Shown: in pieces, positions 9,282-18,834 of the stretch
How positions within the stretch are numbered: the first letter of the stretch is position 1
How the letters are laid out: every line of letters starts with the position of its first letter
Origin: Pseudoflavonifractor sp. MSJ-37
GTDB lineage: Bacteria > Bacillota > Clostridia > Oscillospirales > Oscillospiraceae
NCBI RefSeq assembly: GCF_018917965.1
Contig: NZ_JAHLPP010000007.1
Coordinates: 17,671-81,670 of the forward strand
Reading direction: 5' to 3'
DNA length: 64,000 nt
Position numbers and translations under genes: made by a program
The notes under the pieces: model-generated
Seen by the model: the letters and a program-made list of their open reading frames with translations, nothing else
The model's database searches: none
What the model was told of the DNA's origin: nothing

Positions 9282-9686
9282 TTACACGCGGCGACGCTTG
9301 GGCGGACGGCAGCCATTGTGGGGGATGGGGGTCACGTCTTTGATCAGGGTGACCTCCAGGCCCACGGCCTGCAGAGCGCGGATGGCGGCCTCACGGCCGG
9401 CGCCGGGGCCCTTCACGTAGACCTCGACGGTCTTCAGGCCGTGCTCCATGGCAGCCTTAGCGGCGGTCTCGGCGGCGGTCTGAGCGGCGAAGGGGGTAGA
9501 CTTACGGGAACCACGGAAGCCCAGGCCGCCAGAGGAGGCCCAGGACAGGGCGTTGCCGCCCATATCGGTCACAGTGACCATGGTGTTGTTGAAGGAAGAG
9601 CGGATATGCACCTGGCCCTTCTCAATGTTCTTCTTCTCGCGGCGCTTGCGCACCACTTTCTTGCCGGTCTTAGCAGCAGTAGCCAT
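9282..9686 (-). CDS. rpsK: 30S ribosomal protein S11 (uS11)
   Basis: The 134-residue protein carries the conserved core [37 protein letters not shown] and the ending [13 protein letters not shown]. It binds 16S rRNA at the platform near the E site. It lies 12 nt from rpsM and 18 nt from rpsD in the alpha operon. Confidence 0.97.
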   Translation of the reverse strand: MATAAKTGKKVVRKRREKKNIEKGQVHIRSSFNNTMVTVTDMGGNALSWASSGGLGFRGSRKSTPFAAQTAAETAAKAAMEHGLKTVEVYVKGPGAGREAAIRALQAVGLEVTLIKDVTPIPHNGCRPPKRRRV

Positions 9687-9698
9687 CGATATCCCTCC

Positions 9699-10067
9699 TT
9701 ACTTCTTCTTGTTCGCGACGGTACGCTTGGGACCCTTGCGGGTACGGGCGTTGGTCTTGGAGCGCTGGCCCCGGACGGGCAGGCCCTTGCGGTGACGGGT
9801 GCCACGGTAGCAGCCGATCTCGGTCAGACGCTTGATGTCCATCGCGACATCGCGGCGGAGGTCGCCTTCCACAGTGTACTCATGACCGATGACCTCGCGC
9901 AGCTTGGCCTCGTCCTCGTCGGTGAGGTCCTTCACGCGGGTATCGGGGGAGATCCCGGTCTTGGCCAGGATCTTATTGGCGCTGGTGCGCCCGATGCCGA
10001 AGATATAGGTCAGGCCGATCTCGATCCGCTTGTCCTTCGGCAGGTCAATGCCAGCAATACGTGCCAT
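9699..10067 (-). CDS. rpsM: 30S ribosomal protein S13 (uS13)
   Basis: The 122-residue protein has the helix-two-turn-helix start [30 protein letters not shown] segment, the [17 protein letters not shown] motif and a basic C-terminal tail ([12 protein letters not shown]) that reaches the P site. It forms intersubunit bridges in the 30S head. It follows rpmJ in the usual order. Confidence 0.97.
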   Translation of the reverse strand: MARIAGIDLPKDKRIEIGLTYIFGIGRTSANKILAKTGISPDTRVKDLTDEDEAKLREVIGHEYTVEGDLRRDVAMDIKRLTEIGCYRGTRHRKGLPVRGQRSKTNARTRKGPKRTVANKKK

Positions 10068-10086
10068 ACTGTTTCTGCACCTCCTA

Positions 10087-10293
<207 letters not shown>

Positions 10294-10337
10294 TCATGCC
10301 GCCGCGCTGGGGAGTGCCCGGGACGGGACCGGAGCGC

Positions 10338-10556
10338 TTACTTGCTTCTCCAGGTGATACGTCCGCGGGTCACATCGTAGGGGGACATCTGGACCGTCAC
10401 CTTGTCACCGGGTAGGATGCGGATGAAGTTCATCCGCAGCTTGCCGGAGATGTGGGCCAGGATGATGTGGCCGTTTCCGATATCCACGTGGAACGTGGTG
10501 TTGGGAAGGGACTCAACCACGACGCCCTCCACTTCGATCATATCATCTTTTGCCAA
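10338..10556 (-). CDS. infA: Translation initiation factor IF-1
   Basis: The 72-residue S1-like OB-fold protein has the family features [31 protein letters not shown] and [14 protein letters not shown]. It occupies the ribosomal A site during initiation. It follows the KOW-protein gene by only 4 nt, so translational coupling is likely. The 137 bases between it and rpmJ hold GC-rich sequence with no clear element. Confidence 0.97.
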   Translation of the reverse strand: MAKDDMIEVEGVVVESLPNTTFHVDIGNGHIILAHISGKLRMNFIRILPGDKVTVQMSPYDVTRGRITWRSK

Positions 10557-10560
10557 AGCG

Positions 10561-10842
10561 TCATACCCTCCTTGTTACAGCTCGGAAAGCGGCCAGCGCC
10601 CTCCGGAGTGCCCGGTCGGAGATCTCTTCTCCCATGCGGAAGCGCTGGAGATGCAGCTGCTGATACGCACCGCTGTCCTCCACTTCCACATGGCCCGGCT
10701 TCTTTCGTTTCGGCCGGGAGAGCTTCCGCCGCTTGCCGTCCACCAGGAGGAGGTATCCGCCTTCCATCCCGGTGACACAGAAGAGCTCGCCCTTGTCATG
10801 ACCTGCCGTGGATCGGACGATCCAGCCGGTATAGTCCTGCAT
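10561..10842 (-). CDS. KOW-domain RNA-binding protein between map and infA
   Basis: The 93-residue protein opens with a KOW-like segment ([20 protein letters not shown], about 6-25), followed by [22 protein letters not shown], and has a basic C-terminus. Small KOW or L14E-like proteins at this position are common in Clostridia, where they are thought to act with the ribosome; the precise role is unknown. The gene is 3 nt from map and 4 nt from infA, so expression is probably translationally coupled. Confidence 0.8.
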   Translation of the reverse strand: MQDYTGWIVRSTAGHDKGELFCVTGMEGGYLLLVDGKRRKLSRPKRKKPGHVEVEDSGAYQQLHLQRFRMGEEISDRALRRALAAFRAVTRRV

Positions 10843-10845
10843 AGC

Positions 10846-11604
10846 TCACTCTCCGGGACAGGTGAGCACTTCGGGCTCCCCGTCGGTGATGAGGATCGTG
10901 TTCTCATAATGGGCGGCCAGGGAGCCGTCAACGGTCACGGTGGTCCACTTGTCTTTGAGGACCTTCACGTGCCAGTCACCGGCGCAGACCATGGGTTCGA
11001 CGGCGATGGTCATGCCCGGCTGGAGCCGGGGACCATGGCCGGCAGGCCCAAAATTGGGGACCTCGGGAGCCTCGTGGAGCTTGACGCCCACGCCGTGACC
11101 CACGAAATCCCGCACCACCGAGCAACCGTTCGCTTCCACGTACTGCTGCACGGCATGAGAGATGTCATAGACCCGATTGCCCGGGCGGGCCATTTTGAAG
11201 CCCTCCCAGAAGCTCTGCTCCGTCACCTCGATGAGGCGCTTCGCTTCGGGGGAGATCTCGCCGCAGGCGAACGTCGCGGCGCAGTCTCCATGGAAGCCAT
11301 CGATATAGGCGCCCACGTCCACGCTCACGATATCGCCTTCCACCAGCTTCCGGTGATCCGGGATGCCGTGGATGACCACATCATTGATGGAGACACAGGC
11401 AGAGCCGGGAAAACCGCCATACCCCAGGAAGGAGGGGCGGGCACCCTTGCTCTCGATGAACTTCCGAACTGCGGTGTCGATCTCCAGCGTGGACACGCCG
11501 GGACGCACCATCGTACCGGCTAGTGCGCGGGCCTGGGCGGTGATCCGCCCAGCCTTGCGCATCAGCTCGATCTCGCGGGGAGATTTGAGAGAGATCATTT
11601 CCAT
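10846..11604 (-). CDS. map: Methionine aminopeptidase, type I
   Basis: The 252-residue metalloprotease removes N-terminal methionine from nascent proteins. Metal ligands are visible in VSVDVGAYIDGFHGDCAATF (two Asp), GHGVGVKLHEAP (His), VTEQSF (Glu nearby) and AVEPM (Glu). The length fits the short cytosolic type I form without an SH3-like extension. It lies 4 nt after adk, as in many Firmicutes spc operons. Confidence 0.96.
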   Translation of the reverse strand: MEMISLKSPREIELMRKAGRITAQARALAGTMVRPGVSTLEIDTAVRKFIESKGARPSFLGYGGFPGSACVSINDVVIHGIPDHRKLVEGDIVSVDVGAYIDGFHGDCAATFACGEISPEAKRLIEVTEQSFWEGFKMARPGNRVYDISHAVQQYVEANGCSVVRDFVGHGVGVKLHEAPEVPNFGPAGHGPRLQPGMTIAVEPMVCAGDWHVKVLKDKWTTVTVDGSLAAHYENTILITDGEPEVLTCPGE

Positions 11605-11608
11605 CTCA

Positions 11609-12241
11609 TCACTTCCCCAGCAGTTCCATGATGGCCGCGTTGGTGGCCTCGATGCCGCCCATATCGGGGACGGACTTGAGGACGCCCTTGGCCTCGTAAT
11701 AGTGCTTCAGAGGCTCGGTCTCCTGATGATAGACCTCCAGACGATGCTGCACGGTGGCAGGCTGGTCGTCCTTGCGCTGCTCCAGAGGACCGCCGCACTT
11801 ATCACACACACCCTCCACCTTGGAAGGGGCGGCGGTGACGTGATAGGTGGCGCCACAGGAGTGGCAGGTGCGACGGCCAGTCATGCGCTTCTCGATGACC
11901 GCGTCGTCGATCTCCAGGGAGAGGACCACATCGAAATGGATCCCGGCTCTATCCAGAGCCTCAGCCTGAGCGATGGTGCGGGGCACCCCGTCCAGGATAT
12001 AACCATTGGCACAGTCGGCTTCTGCCAGCCGCTCCTCGATGATGCCGATGATGACTTCGTCGGGGACCAGCTTGCCCGCATCCATGAACTTCTTGGCCTT
12101 CAGACCCACGGGAGTGCCGTTCTTCACGGCGGCCCGCAGGATGTTGCCGGTGGAGATGGTGGGGATGCCGAGCTTCTGGCTGATGATCTCAGCCTGCGTG
12201 CCCTTGCCGGCGCCGGGGGCGCCCAAAAGGATCAGCTTCAT
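11609..12241 (-). CDS. adk: Adenylate kinase, zinc-lid type
   Basis: The 210-residue enzyme interconverts AMP and ATP with two ADP. It has the P-loop GAPGAGKGT (about 7-15), the AMP-binding TGNILR segment and a long lid with Cys-x2-Cys...Cys-x2-Cys (CHSC and CDKC), typical of Gram-positive enzymes with structural zinc. ATG 12241 is chosen because GAGGTG lies eight bases upstream; a TTG two codons earlier is too close. It lies between secY and map. Confidence 0.96.
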   Translation of the reverse strand: MKLILLGAPGAGKGTQAEIISQKLGIPTISTGNILRAAVKNGTPVGLKAKKFMDAGKLVPDEVIIGIIEERLAEADCANGYILDGVPRTIAQAEALDRAGIHFDVVLSLEIDDAVIEKRMTGRRTCHSCGATYHVTAAPSKVEGVCDKCGGPLEQRKDDQPATVQHRLEVYHQETEPLKHYYEAKGVLKSVPDMGGIEATNAAIMELLGK

Positions 12242-12256
12242 AGCCAAAACACCTCG

Positions 12257-13582
12257 TTACTCCAGGAAGCCCTTATAATGCCGCATGAGCATCTGAGCCT
12301 CCATGGCTTTCACGGTCTCCAGCGCCACGCCCACCACGATGATGATGGAGGTACCGCCGATGGCCAGACTCTGGTTGTTCAGGATGCCGCCGGTCACGAT
12401 GGGGACGATGGCCACCACGGACAGGTACAGGGCACCGAACAGAGTGATCTTATTGAGGACCTTGCTGATGAAGTCCGCGGTGGGCTTGCCGGGGCGGAAG
12501 CCAGGGACGAAGCCGCCGTTCTTCTTCAGGTTGTTGGCCACTTCCACCGGGTTGAACTGCATGGTGGAGTAAAAGTAGCTGAACCCCAGGATCAGCAGGA
12601 AATACACCACGATATAGAAGACGCTGGTGGTGTCGAACACCTTCAGGAAGGTGTTCCAGCCGCTGCCCTCGACCTGCGCGGAGGGGACGAACGCCCCGAT
12701 GGTGGCAGGCAGAGAGGCGATGGACTGAGCGAAGATGATGGGCATGACGCCGGTCATGTTCACCTTCAGGGGGATATGGCTGGACTGGCCACCGTACATC
12801 TTCCGGCCGACCACACGCTTGGCATACTGGACGGGGATGCGCCGCTCTGCGTTCTGGATGAACACGATGAAGACGACCATCGCCAGCATACCGATCACGA
12901 TGCCAACCACACCCAGAGGATGCAGCTTGAAGGAATCCGCCACATCGTTGGACCAGTTCCGCACGCCCACGACCATGTATTCGATCATGGAGGGACCGCG
13001 GGACAGGATACCAGCGAAGAGGATGATGGAGATACCGTTGCCGATGCCATACTCGGTGATCTGCTCGCCCAGCCACATGACGAAGGCGGAGCCGGCGGTG
13101 AAGGAGACGACGATCACGACCGCCGCCCACCAGCCGGGAACACCGGTGGTATCCAGCACATCTCCGCCCACGTTCCGGATCAGAGTGTAATAGCCAAAGC
13201 CCTGGATCACAGCGATCGCCACGGTGACATACCGGGTGATGGCCGCGATCTTCTTCCGGCCCTCTTCACCGCCCTCTTTCTGCATACGCTCCAGAGCCGG
13301 GATAGCCACGGTCAGGAGCTGGACGATGATGGAGCTGTTGATATAGGGCTGCACTCCCAGTGCGAACACCGTCGCGTGGGAGAAAGCGGTGCCGTTCATC
13401 GCGCCCAGAAGGCCGAAGATCGTGCCGCTCATGGCAGTGATCTGCTTCGCGAAAACGGACCCGTCCACGAAGGGAACGGGAACGGCGGAGCCCAGGCGGA
13501 AGACCAGCAGCGCGAAGACCACGAAGAGGAGCTTCTTGCGCAGCTCAGGGATCTTCCAGGCATTGCGTACGGTCTCGATCAC
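12257..13582 (-). CDS. secY: Protein translocase subunit SecY
   Basis: The 441-residue protein has ten predicted membrane helices and conserved segments such as the plug region, GIGNGISIILFAGI and the cytosolic NPVEVANNLKKNGGFVPG. It forms the SecYEG channel. Translation starts with GTG at 13582, directly after the rplO stop, with its GAGGTG site inside the rplO 3' end, so the two genes are translationally coupled. Confidence 0.97.
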   Translation of the reverse strand: MIETVRNAWKIPELRKKLLFVVFALLVFRLGSAVPVPFVDGSVFAKQITAMSGTIFGLLGAMNGTAFSHATVFALGVQPYINSSIIVQLLTVAIPALERMQKEGGEEGRKKIAAITRYVTVAIAVIQGFGYYTLIRNVGGDVLDTTGVPGWWAAVVIVVSFTAGSAFVMWLGEQITEYGIGNGISIILFAGILSRGPSMIEYMVVGVRNWSNDVADSFKLHPLGVVGIVIGMLAMVVFIVFIQNAERRIPVQYAKRVVGRKMYGGQSSHIPLKVNMTGVMPIIFAQSIASLPATIGAFVPSAQVEGSGWNTFLKVFDTTSVFYIVVYFLLILGFSYFYSTMQFNPVEVANNLKKNGGFVPGFRPGKPTADFISKVLNKITLFGALYLSVVAIVPIVTGGILNNQSLAIGGTSIIIVVGVALETVKAMEAQMLMRHYKGFLE

Positions 13583-14023
13583 TTAGATCACCTCGTACTT
13601 TCCACCTGCCGCAACGATCTTCTCCTTGGCGGAGGCAGAAAACGCGGAAGCGCGGACGGTGAGCTTCTTGCTCAGAGTGCCGTTGCCCAGGATCTTCACG
13701 CCGTGCTCACACTTGGACAGGATGCCCTTCTCCAGCAGATCGCTGGCAGTGACCGTGGCGCCGTCCTCGAACTTGTTGAGGGCGGCCACGTTGATGGCCT
13801 CCAGCCGCTCCGCAAAGATGTTGTTGAAGCCACGCTTGGGCAGACGACGGGTCAGAGGCATCTGGCCGCCTTCGAAGCCCACGCGGACGCCGCCGCCGGA
13901 GCGGGCCCACTGGCCCTTCTGACCGCGGCCGGCGGTGGTGCCGTTGCCGGAACCCTTACCGCGGCCCTTACGGAAAGACTTCTTCACAGAGCCGGGCGCG
14001 GGGGACAGTTCATGCAGTTTCAT
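13583..14023 (-). CDS. rplO: 50S ribosomal protein L15 (uL15)
   Basis: The 146-residue protein starts [20 protein letters not shown] and has the Gly-rich [18 protein letters not shown] segment that threads through 23S rRNA. The ATG at 14023 has AGGAGG eight bases upstream; a GTG at 14032 lies inside that site and is rejected. The stop touches the secY start. Confidence 0.97.
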   Translation of the reverse strand: MKLHELSPAPGSVKKSFRKGRGKGSGNGTTAGRGQKGQWARSGGGVRVGFEGGQMPLTRRLPKRGFNNIFAERLEAINVAALNKFEDGATVTASDLLEKGILSKCEHGVKILGNGTLSKKLTVRASAFSASAKEKIVAAGGKYEVI

Positions 14024-14036
14024 TTCGCGCACCTCC

Positions 14037-14219
14037 TTACTTTTCCTCGGTCACCTGCAGCAGGTAACCGATCTGAGCGATCTTGCCGCGGGTCGCGGCG
14101 TTGTCGGGCTGTACGGTGGTGTCGCCGATCTTACGCAGGCCCAGCGCCTCGGCAGTCGCCTTATGCTTGACGATGCGGCCGTTCAGGCTCTTGACCAGCT
14201 TGATGTTCATGTTAGCCAT
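14037..14219 (-). CDS. rpmD: 50S ribosomal protein L30 (uL30)
   Basis: The 60-residue protein, [16 protein letters not shown]..., has the family motif [26 protein letters not shown]. It is the short bacterial form of L30/L7e. It lies between rpsE and rplO with 13-15 nt spacers, as in the standard spc operon. Confidence 0.96.
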   Translation of the reverse strand: MANMNIKLVKSLNGRIVKHKATAEALGLRKIGDTTVQPDNAATRGKIAQIGYLLQVTEEK

Positions 14220-14234
14220 TGTGGTCGGCCCTCC

Positions 14235-14735
14235 TTAACCTACGATCTCGCCGACGCTCTTGCCCCGGACGCGAGCCACTTCCTCAGGGCTGCGGAGGGT
14301 CTTCAGGCCCTCGAAGGTGGCGGAGACCACATTCTGGGGGTTGTTGGAGCGCAGGCACTTAGCGCGGATATCACGGATGCCGGCGGCCTCCATGACGGCG
14401 CGGACGGGACCACCGGCGATGATGCCGGTACCGGGGGCAGCGGGCTTCAGCAGCACGCGGCCGGCGCCGAACTCACCGATGACCTCATGGGGGATGGTGG
14501 TGCCGGACAGGCTCACCGTGCACATATTCTTCTTGGCATCCTCGATGCCCTTGCGGATCGCCTCGGGCACCTCAGAGGCTTTGCCCAGGCCGAAGCCCAC
14601 GCGGCCCTTCTCATCGCCGACCACCATCAGGGCGGCGAACTTGAAGATGCGGCCGCCCTTGACGGTCTTGGAAACGCGGTTCAGAGAAACGAGCTTCTCG
14701 GTGAACTCGCTGGGTTCTCTTTCAAATCTAGCCAT
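14235..14735 (-). CDS. rpsE: 30S ribosomal protein S5 (uS5)
   Basis: The 166-residue protein has the double-stranded-RNA-binding N-domain ([22 protein letters not shown], about 20-41) and the C-terminal [21 protein letters not shown] segment. It lies at the mRNA entry site and affects accuracy. The order is standard between rplR and rpmD. Confidence 0.97.
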   Translation of the reverse strand: MARFEREPSEFTEKLVSLNRVSKTVKGGRIFKFAALMVVGDEKGRVGFGLGKASEVPEAIRKGIEDAKKNMCTVSLSGTTIPHEVIGEFGAGRVLLKPAAPGTGIIAGGPVRAVMEAAGIRDIRAKCLRSNNPQNVVSATFEGLKTLRSPEEVARVRGKSVGEIVG

Positions 14736-14753
14736 GTTCGTTTTCTCCTCCCC

Positions 14754-15113
14754 TTAAAATTCGAGGCCGCCCTCGCGGGCACCCTCGGCCAGAGCAGCCA
14801 CGCGGCCGTGGAACACGAAGCCGCCGCGGTCGAAGACCACGGTGCTGATGCCGGCAGCCTTGGCGCGCTCGGCAACGGCCAGACCGACCTTCTTGGCAGC
14901 CTCGCAGTTGCAGCCCTTGCCCTCGAAGCCCTTCTCCAGGGAAGAAGCAGCGACCAGAGTCTTGCCGTTCACATCATCGATGATCTGGGCATAGATGTTG
15001 GTCTCGCTGCGGAACACGTTGAGACGGGGACGCTCGGGCGTGCCGGAAATCTTGGAGCGGACACGCTGATGGCGCTTAAGCCGCTGCGCCTTGGTATTGG
15101 GACGATTGATCAT
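14754..15113 (-). CDS. rplR: 50S ribosomal protein L18 (uL18)
   Basis: The 119-residue protein has a basic N-terminus ([20 protein letters not shown]) and the 5S-rRNA-binding core ending [26 protein letters not shown]. With L5 it joins 5S rRNA to the large subunit. It lies 14 nt from rplF and 18 nt from rpsE. Confidence 0.97.
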   Translation of the reverse strand: MINRPNTKAQRLKRHQRVRSKISGTPERPRLNVFRSETNIYAQIIDDVNGKTLVAASSLEKGFEGKGCNCEAAKKVGLAVAERAKAAGISTVVFDRGGFVFHGRVAALAEGAREGGLEF

Positions 15114-15127
15114 GTTGGCACACCTCC

Positions 15128-15673
15128 TTACTTCTTCTTGACGCCGGTCTTGCCTTCCTTGCGGCGGATGACCTCGTCAGTGTATTTGATACCCTTGCCC
15201 TTATAAGGCTCGGGAGGTCTTTTCTCTCTCACTTCAGCGGCGAACTGGCCGACCTGCTCCTTGCTGGCGCCGGAGATCACGATCTTGTTCGCGCTGGGGG
15301 TCTCGATGGTGATGCCCTCGGGAGCCTCCATGAAGACCTGATGGGAGAAGCCCAGGTTCATGACCAGCTTCTTGCCCTCCATGGCAACACGGTAGCCGAC
15401 GCCGTTGACGTCCAGCTCCTTCTTGAAGCCCTCGGTCACACCGGTGACCATGTTGTGGATCAGGGTCCGGGTCAGGCCATGCAGGCTGCGGTTCTCCTTG
15501 AGGTCGTTCGGGCGGGTCACATGGATCTCAGTGCCCTCCTGAGCGATGGTCATGTTGGGGTGGAACGCACGGGTCAGGGAGCCCTTGGGGCCCTTGACGG
15601 TCACGACGTTCCCATCGATCTTCACGTCCACACCGGCGGGGATGGAGATCGGCTTTCTTCCGATACGAGACAT
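15128..15673 (-). CDS. rplF: 50S ribosomal protein L6 (uL6)
   Basis: The 181-residue protein starts [19 protein letters not shown] and has the C-terminal signature [27 protein letters not shown]. It sits near the GTPase centre of the large subunit. It lies 16 nt from rpsH. Confidence 0.97.
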   Translation of the reverse strand: MSRIGRKPISIPAGVDVKIDGNVVTVKGPKGSLTRAFHPNMTIAQEGTEIHVTRPNDLKENRSLHGLTRTLIHNMVTGVTEGFKKELDVNGVGYRVAMEGKKLVMNLGFSHQVFMEAPEGITIETPSANKIVISGASKEQVGQFAAEVREKRPPEPYKGKGIKYTDEVIRRKEGKTGVKKK

Positions 15674-15689
15674 ATTCTACTCTCCTCCC

Positions 15690-16088
15690 TTACCAGACGA
15701 ACGCAAGGACCTCGCCGCCGACATGGGCCGAACGAGCAGCCTTGTCGGTCATGACGCCCTTGGACGTAGAAACGATAGCGATGCCCAGGCCGTGGATCAC
15801 GCGGGGCAGCTCGTCAGAGCCGGCATACACGCGCAGACCGGGCTTGGAGACGCGGCGGAGGCCGGAGATGACCTTCTCCTTGCCAGCGCCGTACTTCAGG
15901 GTGATGCGGATGACGCCCTGAGTGCCGTCGTCGATCAGCTGGAAGTTCTTGATATAGCCTTCATCCAGCAGGATCTGAGCGATGGACTTCTTCATGTTGG
16001 ACGCGGGGACGTCCACGGTGTCATGCTTTGCGTTGTTCGCGTTGCGGATGCGGGTGAGCATATCCGCAATAGGGTCGGTGATATGCAT
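15690..16088 (-). CDS. rpsH: 30S ribosomal protein S8 (uS8)
   Basis: The 132-residue protein starts [17 protein letters not shown] and ends with the family core [34 protein letters not shown]8 binds helix 21 of 16S rRNA and represses spc operon translation in E. coli. The upstream gap here is unusually long (343 nt) and holds its own promoter (16197-16225), so rpsH starts a secondary transcription unit. Confidence 0.97.
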   Translation of the reverse strand: MHITDPIADMLTRIRNANNAKHDTVDVPASNMKKSIAQILLDEGYIKNFQLIDDGTQGVIRITLKYGAGKEKVISGLRRVSKPGLRVYAGSDELPRVIHGLGIAIVSTSKGVMTDKAARSAHVGGEVLAFVW

Positions 16089-16145
16089 GAGTTTACCCTC
16101 CTTGTTAGAGTTACAGGCCCGTGAGAAGAGCCTGTTAAGGCGGCA

Positions 16146-16175
16146 AGGTATCGGAGTTCGCAGGGCTCCGACCTT
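16146..16175 (-). promoter_or_regulatory. Hairpin in the rpsH leader
   Basis: AGG and TCGGAG pair with CTCCGA and CCT around a 9-nt loop, within the leader transcribed from the internal promoter and about 60 nt before rpsH. Its role is unknown; S8 binding would be one possibility to test. Confidence 0.4.
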
Positions 16176-16196
16176 TTAACCGTCTGCCAAAGAAAT

Positions 16197-16225
16197 ATTA
16201 TATAGTGAAACGCCCTCGTTGAAAA
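16197..16225 (-). promoter_or_regulatory. Internal spc-operon promoter ahead of rpsH
   Basis: TTTTCA (16220-16225), a 17-nt spacer and a perfect TATAAT (16197-16202) lie in the rpsN-rpsH gap. A 10-bp direct repeat GAAACGCCCT (16207-16216 and 16256-16265) flanks the -35. Confidence 0.7.
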
Positions 16226-16368
16226 GGGAAAAGTATGATTTTTTTCACTTTTGGCGAAACGCCCTACCGCATCCTGTGAAAAAGGTCACACTTGACAGAT
16301 CTTACAACGAGGACGGCACTACCAGGCCGAAAATCTGCCAGGATCCGCCTTTTTTGGAACTTTCCCTC

Positions 16369-16421
16369 ACGCAACGCAAGCGCCAGACGTGCTCTCGCAC
16401 GCCGGGCGCAGCGTTTTGCGT
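16369..16421 (-). promoter_or_regulatory. Long imperfect hairpin after rpsN
   Basis: ACGCAACGC and GCGCC pair with GGCGC and GCGTT/TTGCGT, with an inner CGTGC-TCTC-GCACG stem-loop. It lies just past the rpsN stop and has no U-run, so it may be a processing or attenuation structure rather than a terminator. Confidence 0.5.
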
Positions 16422-16431
16422 GTCGGTATGA

Positions 16432-16617
16432 TTACCAGGAGGCCTTCTTCACGCCGGGGATCTGGCCCTTGTAAGCCAGCTCGCGGAAGCAGATACGGCA
16501 GATGCCGTAGTCGCGCAGATAGGCGTGGGGACGGCCGCAGATCTTGCAGCGGTTGTAGCGGCGGGTGGAGAACTTGGGCTCCGCCTGCTGCTTCAGGATC
16601 ATAGACTTCTTAGCCAT
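16432..16617 (-). CDS. rpsN: 30S ribosomal protein S14, type Z (uS14)
   Basis: The 61-residue zinc form has CKIC (24-27) and CRIC (40-43) and ends [13 protein letters not shown]. It belongs to the 30S head near the decoding site. It lies between rplE and rpsH and is the last gene before a long structured gap. Confidence 0.97.
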   Translation of the reverse strand: MAKKSMILKQQAEPKFSTRRYNRCKICGRPHAYLRDYGICRICFRELAYKGQIPGVKKASW

Positions 16618-16631
16618 TGACGTTCTCCTCC

Positions 16632-17186
16632 TTAGCGGGCGAAGGGCGCGCCGATCAGGGTCAGCAGCTCCTTGGCCTCTTCATCAGTCTGAGCGGTGGT
16701 GCAGAACACGATGTCCATGCCGCGGATCTTGTCGATCTTGTCGTACTCGATCTCAGGGAAGATCAGCTGCTCCTTGATGCCCAGAGCATAGTTGCCGCGG
16801 CCATCGAAAGCGTTGCCGTTGATGCCGCGGAAATCACGCACGCGGGGCAGGGCCACGTTGAACAGGCGGTCCACGAACTCCCACATACGGTCGCCGCGCA
16901 GAGTGACCTTGGCGCCGATGGGCATGCCCTCACGCAGCTTGAAGTTTGCCACGGACTTCTTGGCCTTGGTGATAACGGCCTTCTGGCCGGTGATCTTGGT
17001 CAGGTCGCCCACGACGGCCTCCAGGACCTTCGCGTTGTCCCGGGCCTCGCCGCAGCCGCAGTTGACCACGATCTTGTCCAGCTTGGGGATCTGCATCACG
17101 GACTTATAGCCGAACTTCTGCATGAGAGCAGGAGCGACCTCGTCCTGGTACTTCTTCTTCAGGTTAGGGACCTTCTTATCAGCCAT
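16632..17186 (-). CDS. rplE: 50S ribosomal protein L5 (uL5)
   Basis: The 184-residue protein starts [19 protein letters not shown] at ATG 17186, which has a GAGGAGGAG site; an upstream in-frame extension has no site. Family motifs [21 protein letters not shown] and [17 protein letters not shown] are present. L5 carries 5S rRNA and contacts P-site tRNA. Confidence 0.97.
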   Translation of the reverse strand: MADKKVPNLKKKYQDEVAPALMQKFGYKSVMQIPKLDKIVVNCGCGEARDNAKVLEAVVGDLTKITGQKAVITKAKKSVANFKLREGMPIGAKVTLRGDRMWEFVDRLFNVALPRVRDFRGINGNAFDGRGNYALGIKEQLIFPEIEYDKIDKIRGMDIVFCTTAQTDEEAKELLTLIGAPFAR

Positions 17187-17205
17187 TACGATGTCTCCTC
17201 CTCTC

Positions 17206-17520
17206 TTAGATCTCGGCGCCGCACTTCTTGCAGATGCGGACCTTCTTGTCACCCTCGATCTTATGACCGATGCGGGTGGGCTTGTTGCACTTGGGGCACA
17301 CGCGCTGCACCTTGCAGGCGTACAGGGGGGCTTCCTTCTTCACGATGCCGCCCTCTTCGCCCTGCTTGCGGGGCTTGACATGACGGGTCGCGATGTTGAC
17401 GCCCTCGACGATGACCTTGCGGTCCTTGGGCATGACGGAGAGGACCTTGCCCTGCTTGCCCTTATCCTTGCCGGACAGGACGACGACCAGGTCGTCTTTC
17501 TTGATGTTGATCTTATTCAT
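17206..17520 (-). CDS. rplX: 50S ribosomal protein L24 (uL24), zinc-ribbon tail
   Basis: The 104-residue protein has an N-terminal KOW motif ([20 protein letters not shown]) and a C-terminal CPKC...CKKC pair (about 78-101) typical of the zinc-containing L24 form. It initiates 50S assembly at domain I of 23S rRNA. Its order between rplN and rplE is standard. Confidence 0.96.
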   Translation of the reverse strand: MNKINIKKDDLVVVLSGKDKGKQGKVLSVMPKDRKVIVEGVNIATRHVKPRKQGEEGGIVKKEAPLYACKVQRVCPKCNKPTRIGHKIEGDKKVRICKKCGAEI

Positions 17521-17535
17521 GTTTCTCCTACCCCC

Positions 17536-17904
17536 TTACAGCACTTCGGGAGCCAGGGACAGGATCTTCATATAATCCTTGTCGCGCAGCTCGCGGGCCA
17601 CGGGCCCAAAGATACGGGTGCCCCTGGGGTTCTTGTCCTCTTTGATGAGGACGGCGGCATTGTCGTCGAAGCGGACATAGCTGCCGTCGCTGCGGCGGAC
17701 GCCCTTGACAGAGCGGACGATGACGGCCTTGACGACCTCGCCCTTCTTCACGGTGCCGCCGGGCTGAGCCTTACGGACAGAGGCGACGACCACGTCGCCG
17801 ATGTTGCCGTATCTCCGCTTGGAGCCGCCCAGCACACGGATGGTCTTGATCTCCTTGGCGCCGGTGTTGTCGGCGACCTTCAGATAGCTTTCCTGCTGAA
17901 TCAT
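17536..17904 (-). CDS. rplN: 50S ribosomal protein L14 (uL14)
   Basis: The 122-residue protein starts [20 protein letters not shown] and has the core [20 protein letters not shown] and the ending [15 protein letters not shown]. It lies at the subunit interface. It is 12 nt from rpsQ. Confidence 0.97.
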   Translation of the reverse strand: MIQQESYLKVADNTGAKEIKTIRVLGGSKRRYGNIGDVVVASVRKAQPGGTVKKGEVVKAVIVRSVKGVRRSDGSYVRFDDNAAVLIKEDKNPRGTRIFGPVARELRDKDYMKILSLAPEVL

Positions 17905-17916
17905 TCCGGCACCTCC

Positions 17917-18177
17917 TTACTTCGCCTTTTCGATGATCTCAACGACGCGCCACCGCTTGTCCTTGGACAGGGGGCGGGTCTCCATGACGCGGACGCGGTC
18001 GCCCACGCCGCAGGCATTCTGCTCGTCATGGGCCTTGAGCTTGTAGGTCCGCTTCACGATCTTCTTATAGAGGGGGTGGGCCACACGGTCGGCGATGGCG
18101 ACCACGACGGTCTTGTCCATCTTATCGGAGACCACCAGGCCGACTCTGGTCTTGCGGGAAGAAGTTCTGTTTTCCAT
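17917..18177 (-). CDS. rpsQ: 30S ribosomal protein S17 (uS17)
   Basis: The 86-residue OB-fold protein has the family segments [19 protein letters not shown] and the signature [18 protein letters not shown]. It binds 16S rRNA near the 5' domain. It lies between rpmC and rplN. Confidence 0.97.
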   Translation of the reverse strand: MENRTSSRKTRVGLVVSDKMDKTVVVAIADRVAHPLYKKIVKRTYKLKAHDEQNACGVGDRVRVMETRPLSKDKRWRVVEIIEKAK

Positions 18178-18199
18178 GCTCTATTTCCTCCTTCTTACG

Positions 18200-18400
18200 T
18201 TATCGGCCAGCGAGCTGCAGCTCGCGCAGGATGGTCTTGACTCGGGCAATATCCTTCTTGACCTCAGCGATCTTGACAGGATTTTCGAGCTGATTGGTGG
18301 CATGCTGAAGACGGAGCTGGAACAGGTCCTTCTTCAGGTCGCCCAGCTTGGTCTCCAGCTCGGCGGCGCTCATCTTGCGGACTTCATTTGCCTTCATCAT
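18200..18400 (-). CDS. rpmC: 50S ribosomal protein L29 (uL29)
   Basis: The 66-residue helical protein starts [20 protein letters not shown] and has the [30 protein letters not shown] helical hairpin. It sits at the tunnel exit, where SRP and trigger factor bind. Its start overlaps the rplP stop by 4 nt, indicating translational coupling. Confidence 0.97.
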   Translation of the reverse strand: MMKANEVRKMSAAELETKLGDLKKDLFQLRLQHATNQLENPVKIAEVKKDIARVKTILRELQLAGR

Positions 18401-18834
18401 TCTTCACCACCAATCTCGGTCTCGGCGGTCTCCTTCTTCACGATCTTGCACTTGACGGGCAGCTTGTGAGAAGCAAGACGCAGGGCCTCGCGGGCGACTT
18501 CCTCGGAAACGCCGGCGATCTCGAACATCACGCGGCCGGGCTTGACCACGGCCACCCAGTACTCGGGGGAGCCCTTACCGGAACCCATTCGGGTCTCAGC
18601 GGGCTTCTCGGTCACGGGCTTATCGGGGAAGATCTTGATCCAGACCTTACCGCCACGCTTGGTGTAGCGGGTCATGGCGATACGGGCGGCCTCGATCTGA
18701 TTGCTGGTGATCCAGCAGGGTTCAGTGGCCTGAAGGCCCCAATCGCCGTAAGTGACGGTATTGCCCTTGAGGGCCTTGCCCTTCATGCGGCCGCGATGCA
18801 CGCGGCGGTATTTCACTCTCTTAGGCAGCAGCAT
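18397..18834 (-). CDS. rplP: 50S ribosomal protein L16 (uL16)
   Basis: The 145-residue protein starts [20 protein letters not shown] and carries the family motifs [21 protein letters not shown] and [19 protein letters not shown]. It helps shape the A-site tRNA corridor. Its start abuts the rpsC stop (1-nt overlap) and its stop overlaps rpmC. Confidence 0.97.
   Translation of the reverse strand: MLLPKRVKYRRVHRGRMKGKALKGNTVTYGDWGLQATEPCWITSNQIEAARIAMTRYTKRGGKVWIKIFPDKPVTEKPAETRMGSGKGSPEYWVAVVKPGRVMFEIAGVSEEVAREALRLASHKLPVKCKIVKKETAETEIGGEE

Noticed and set aside
16288..16300. TTGACA on the + strand near 16293 as a promoter
   Set aside because: No -10 box at a suitable distance and no + strand gene downstream.
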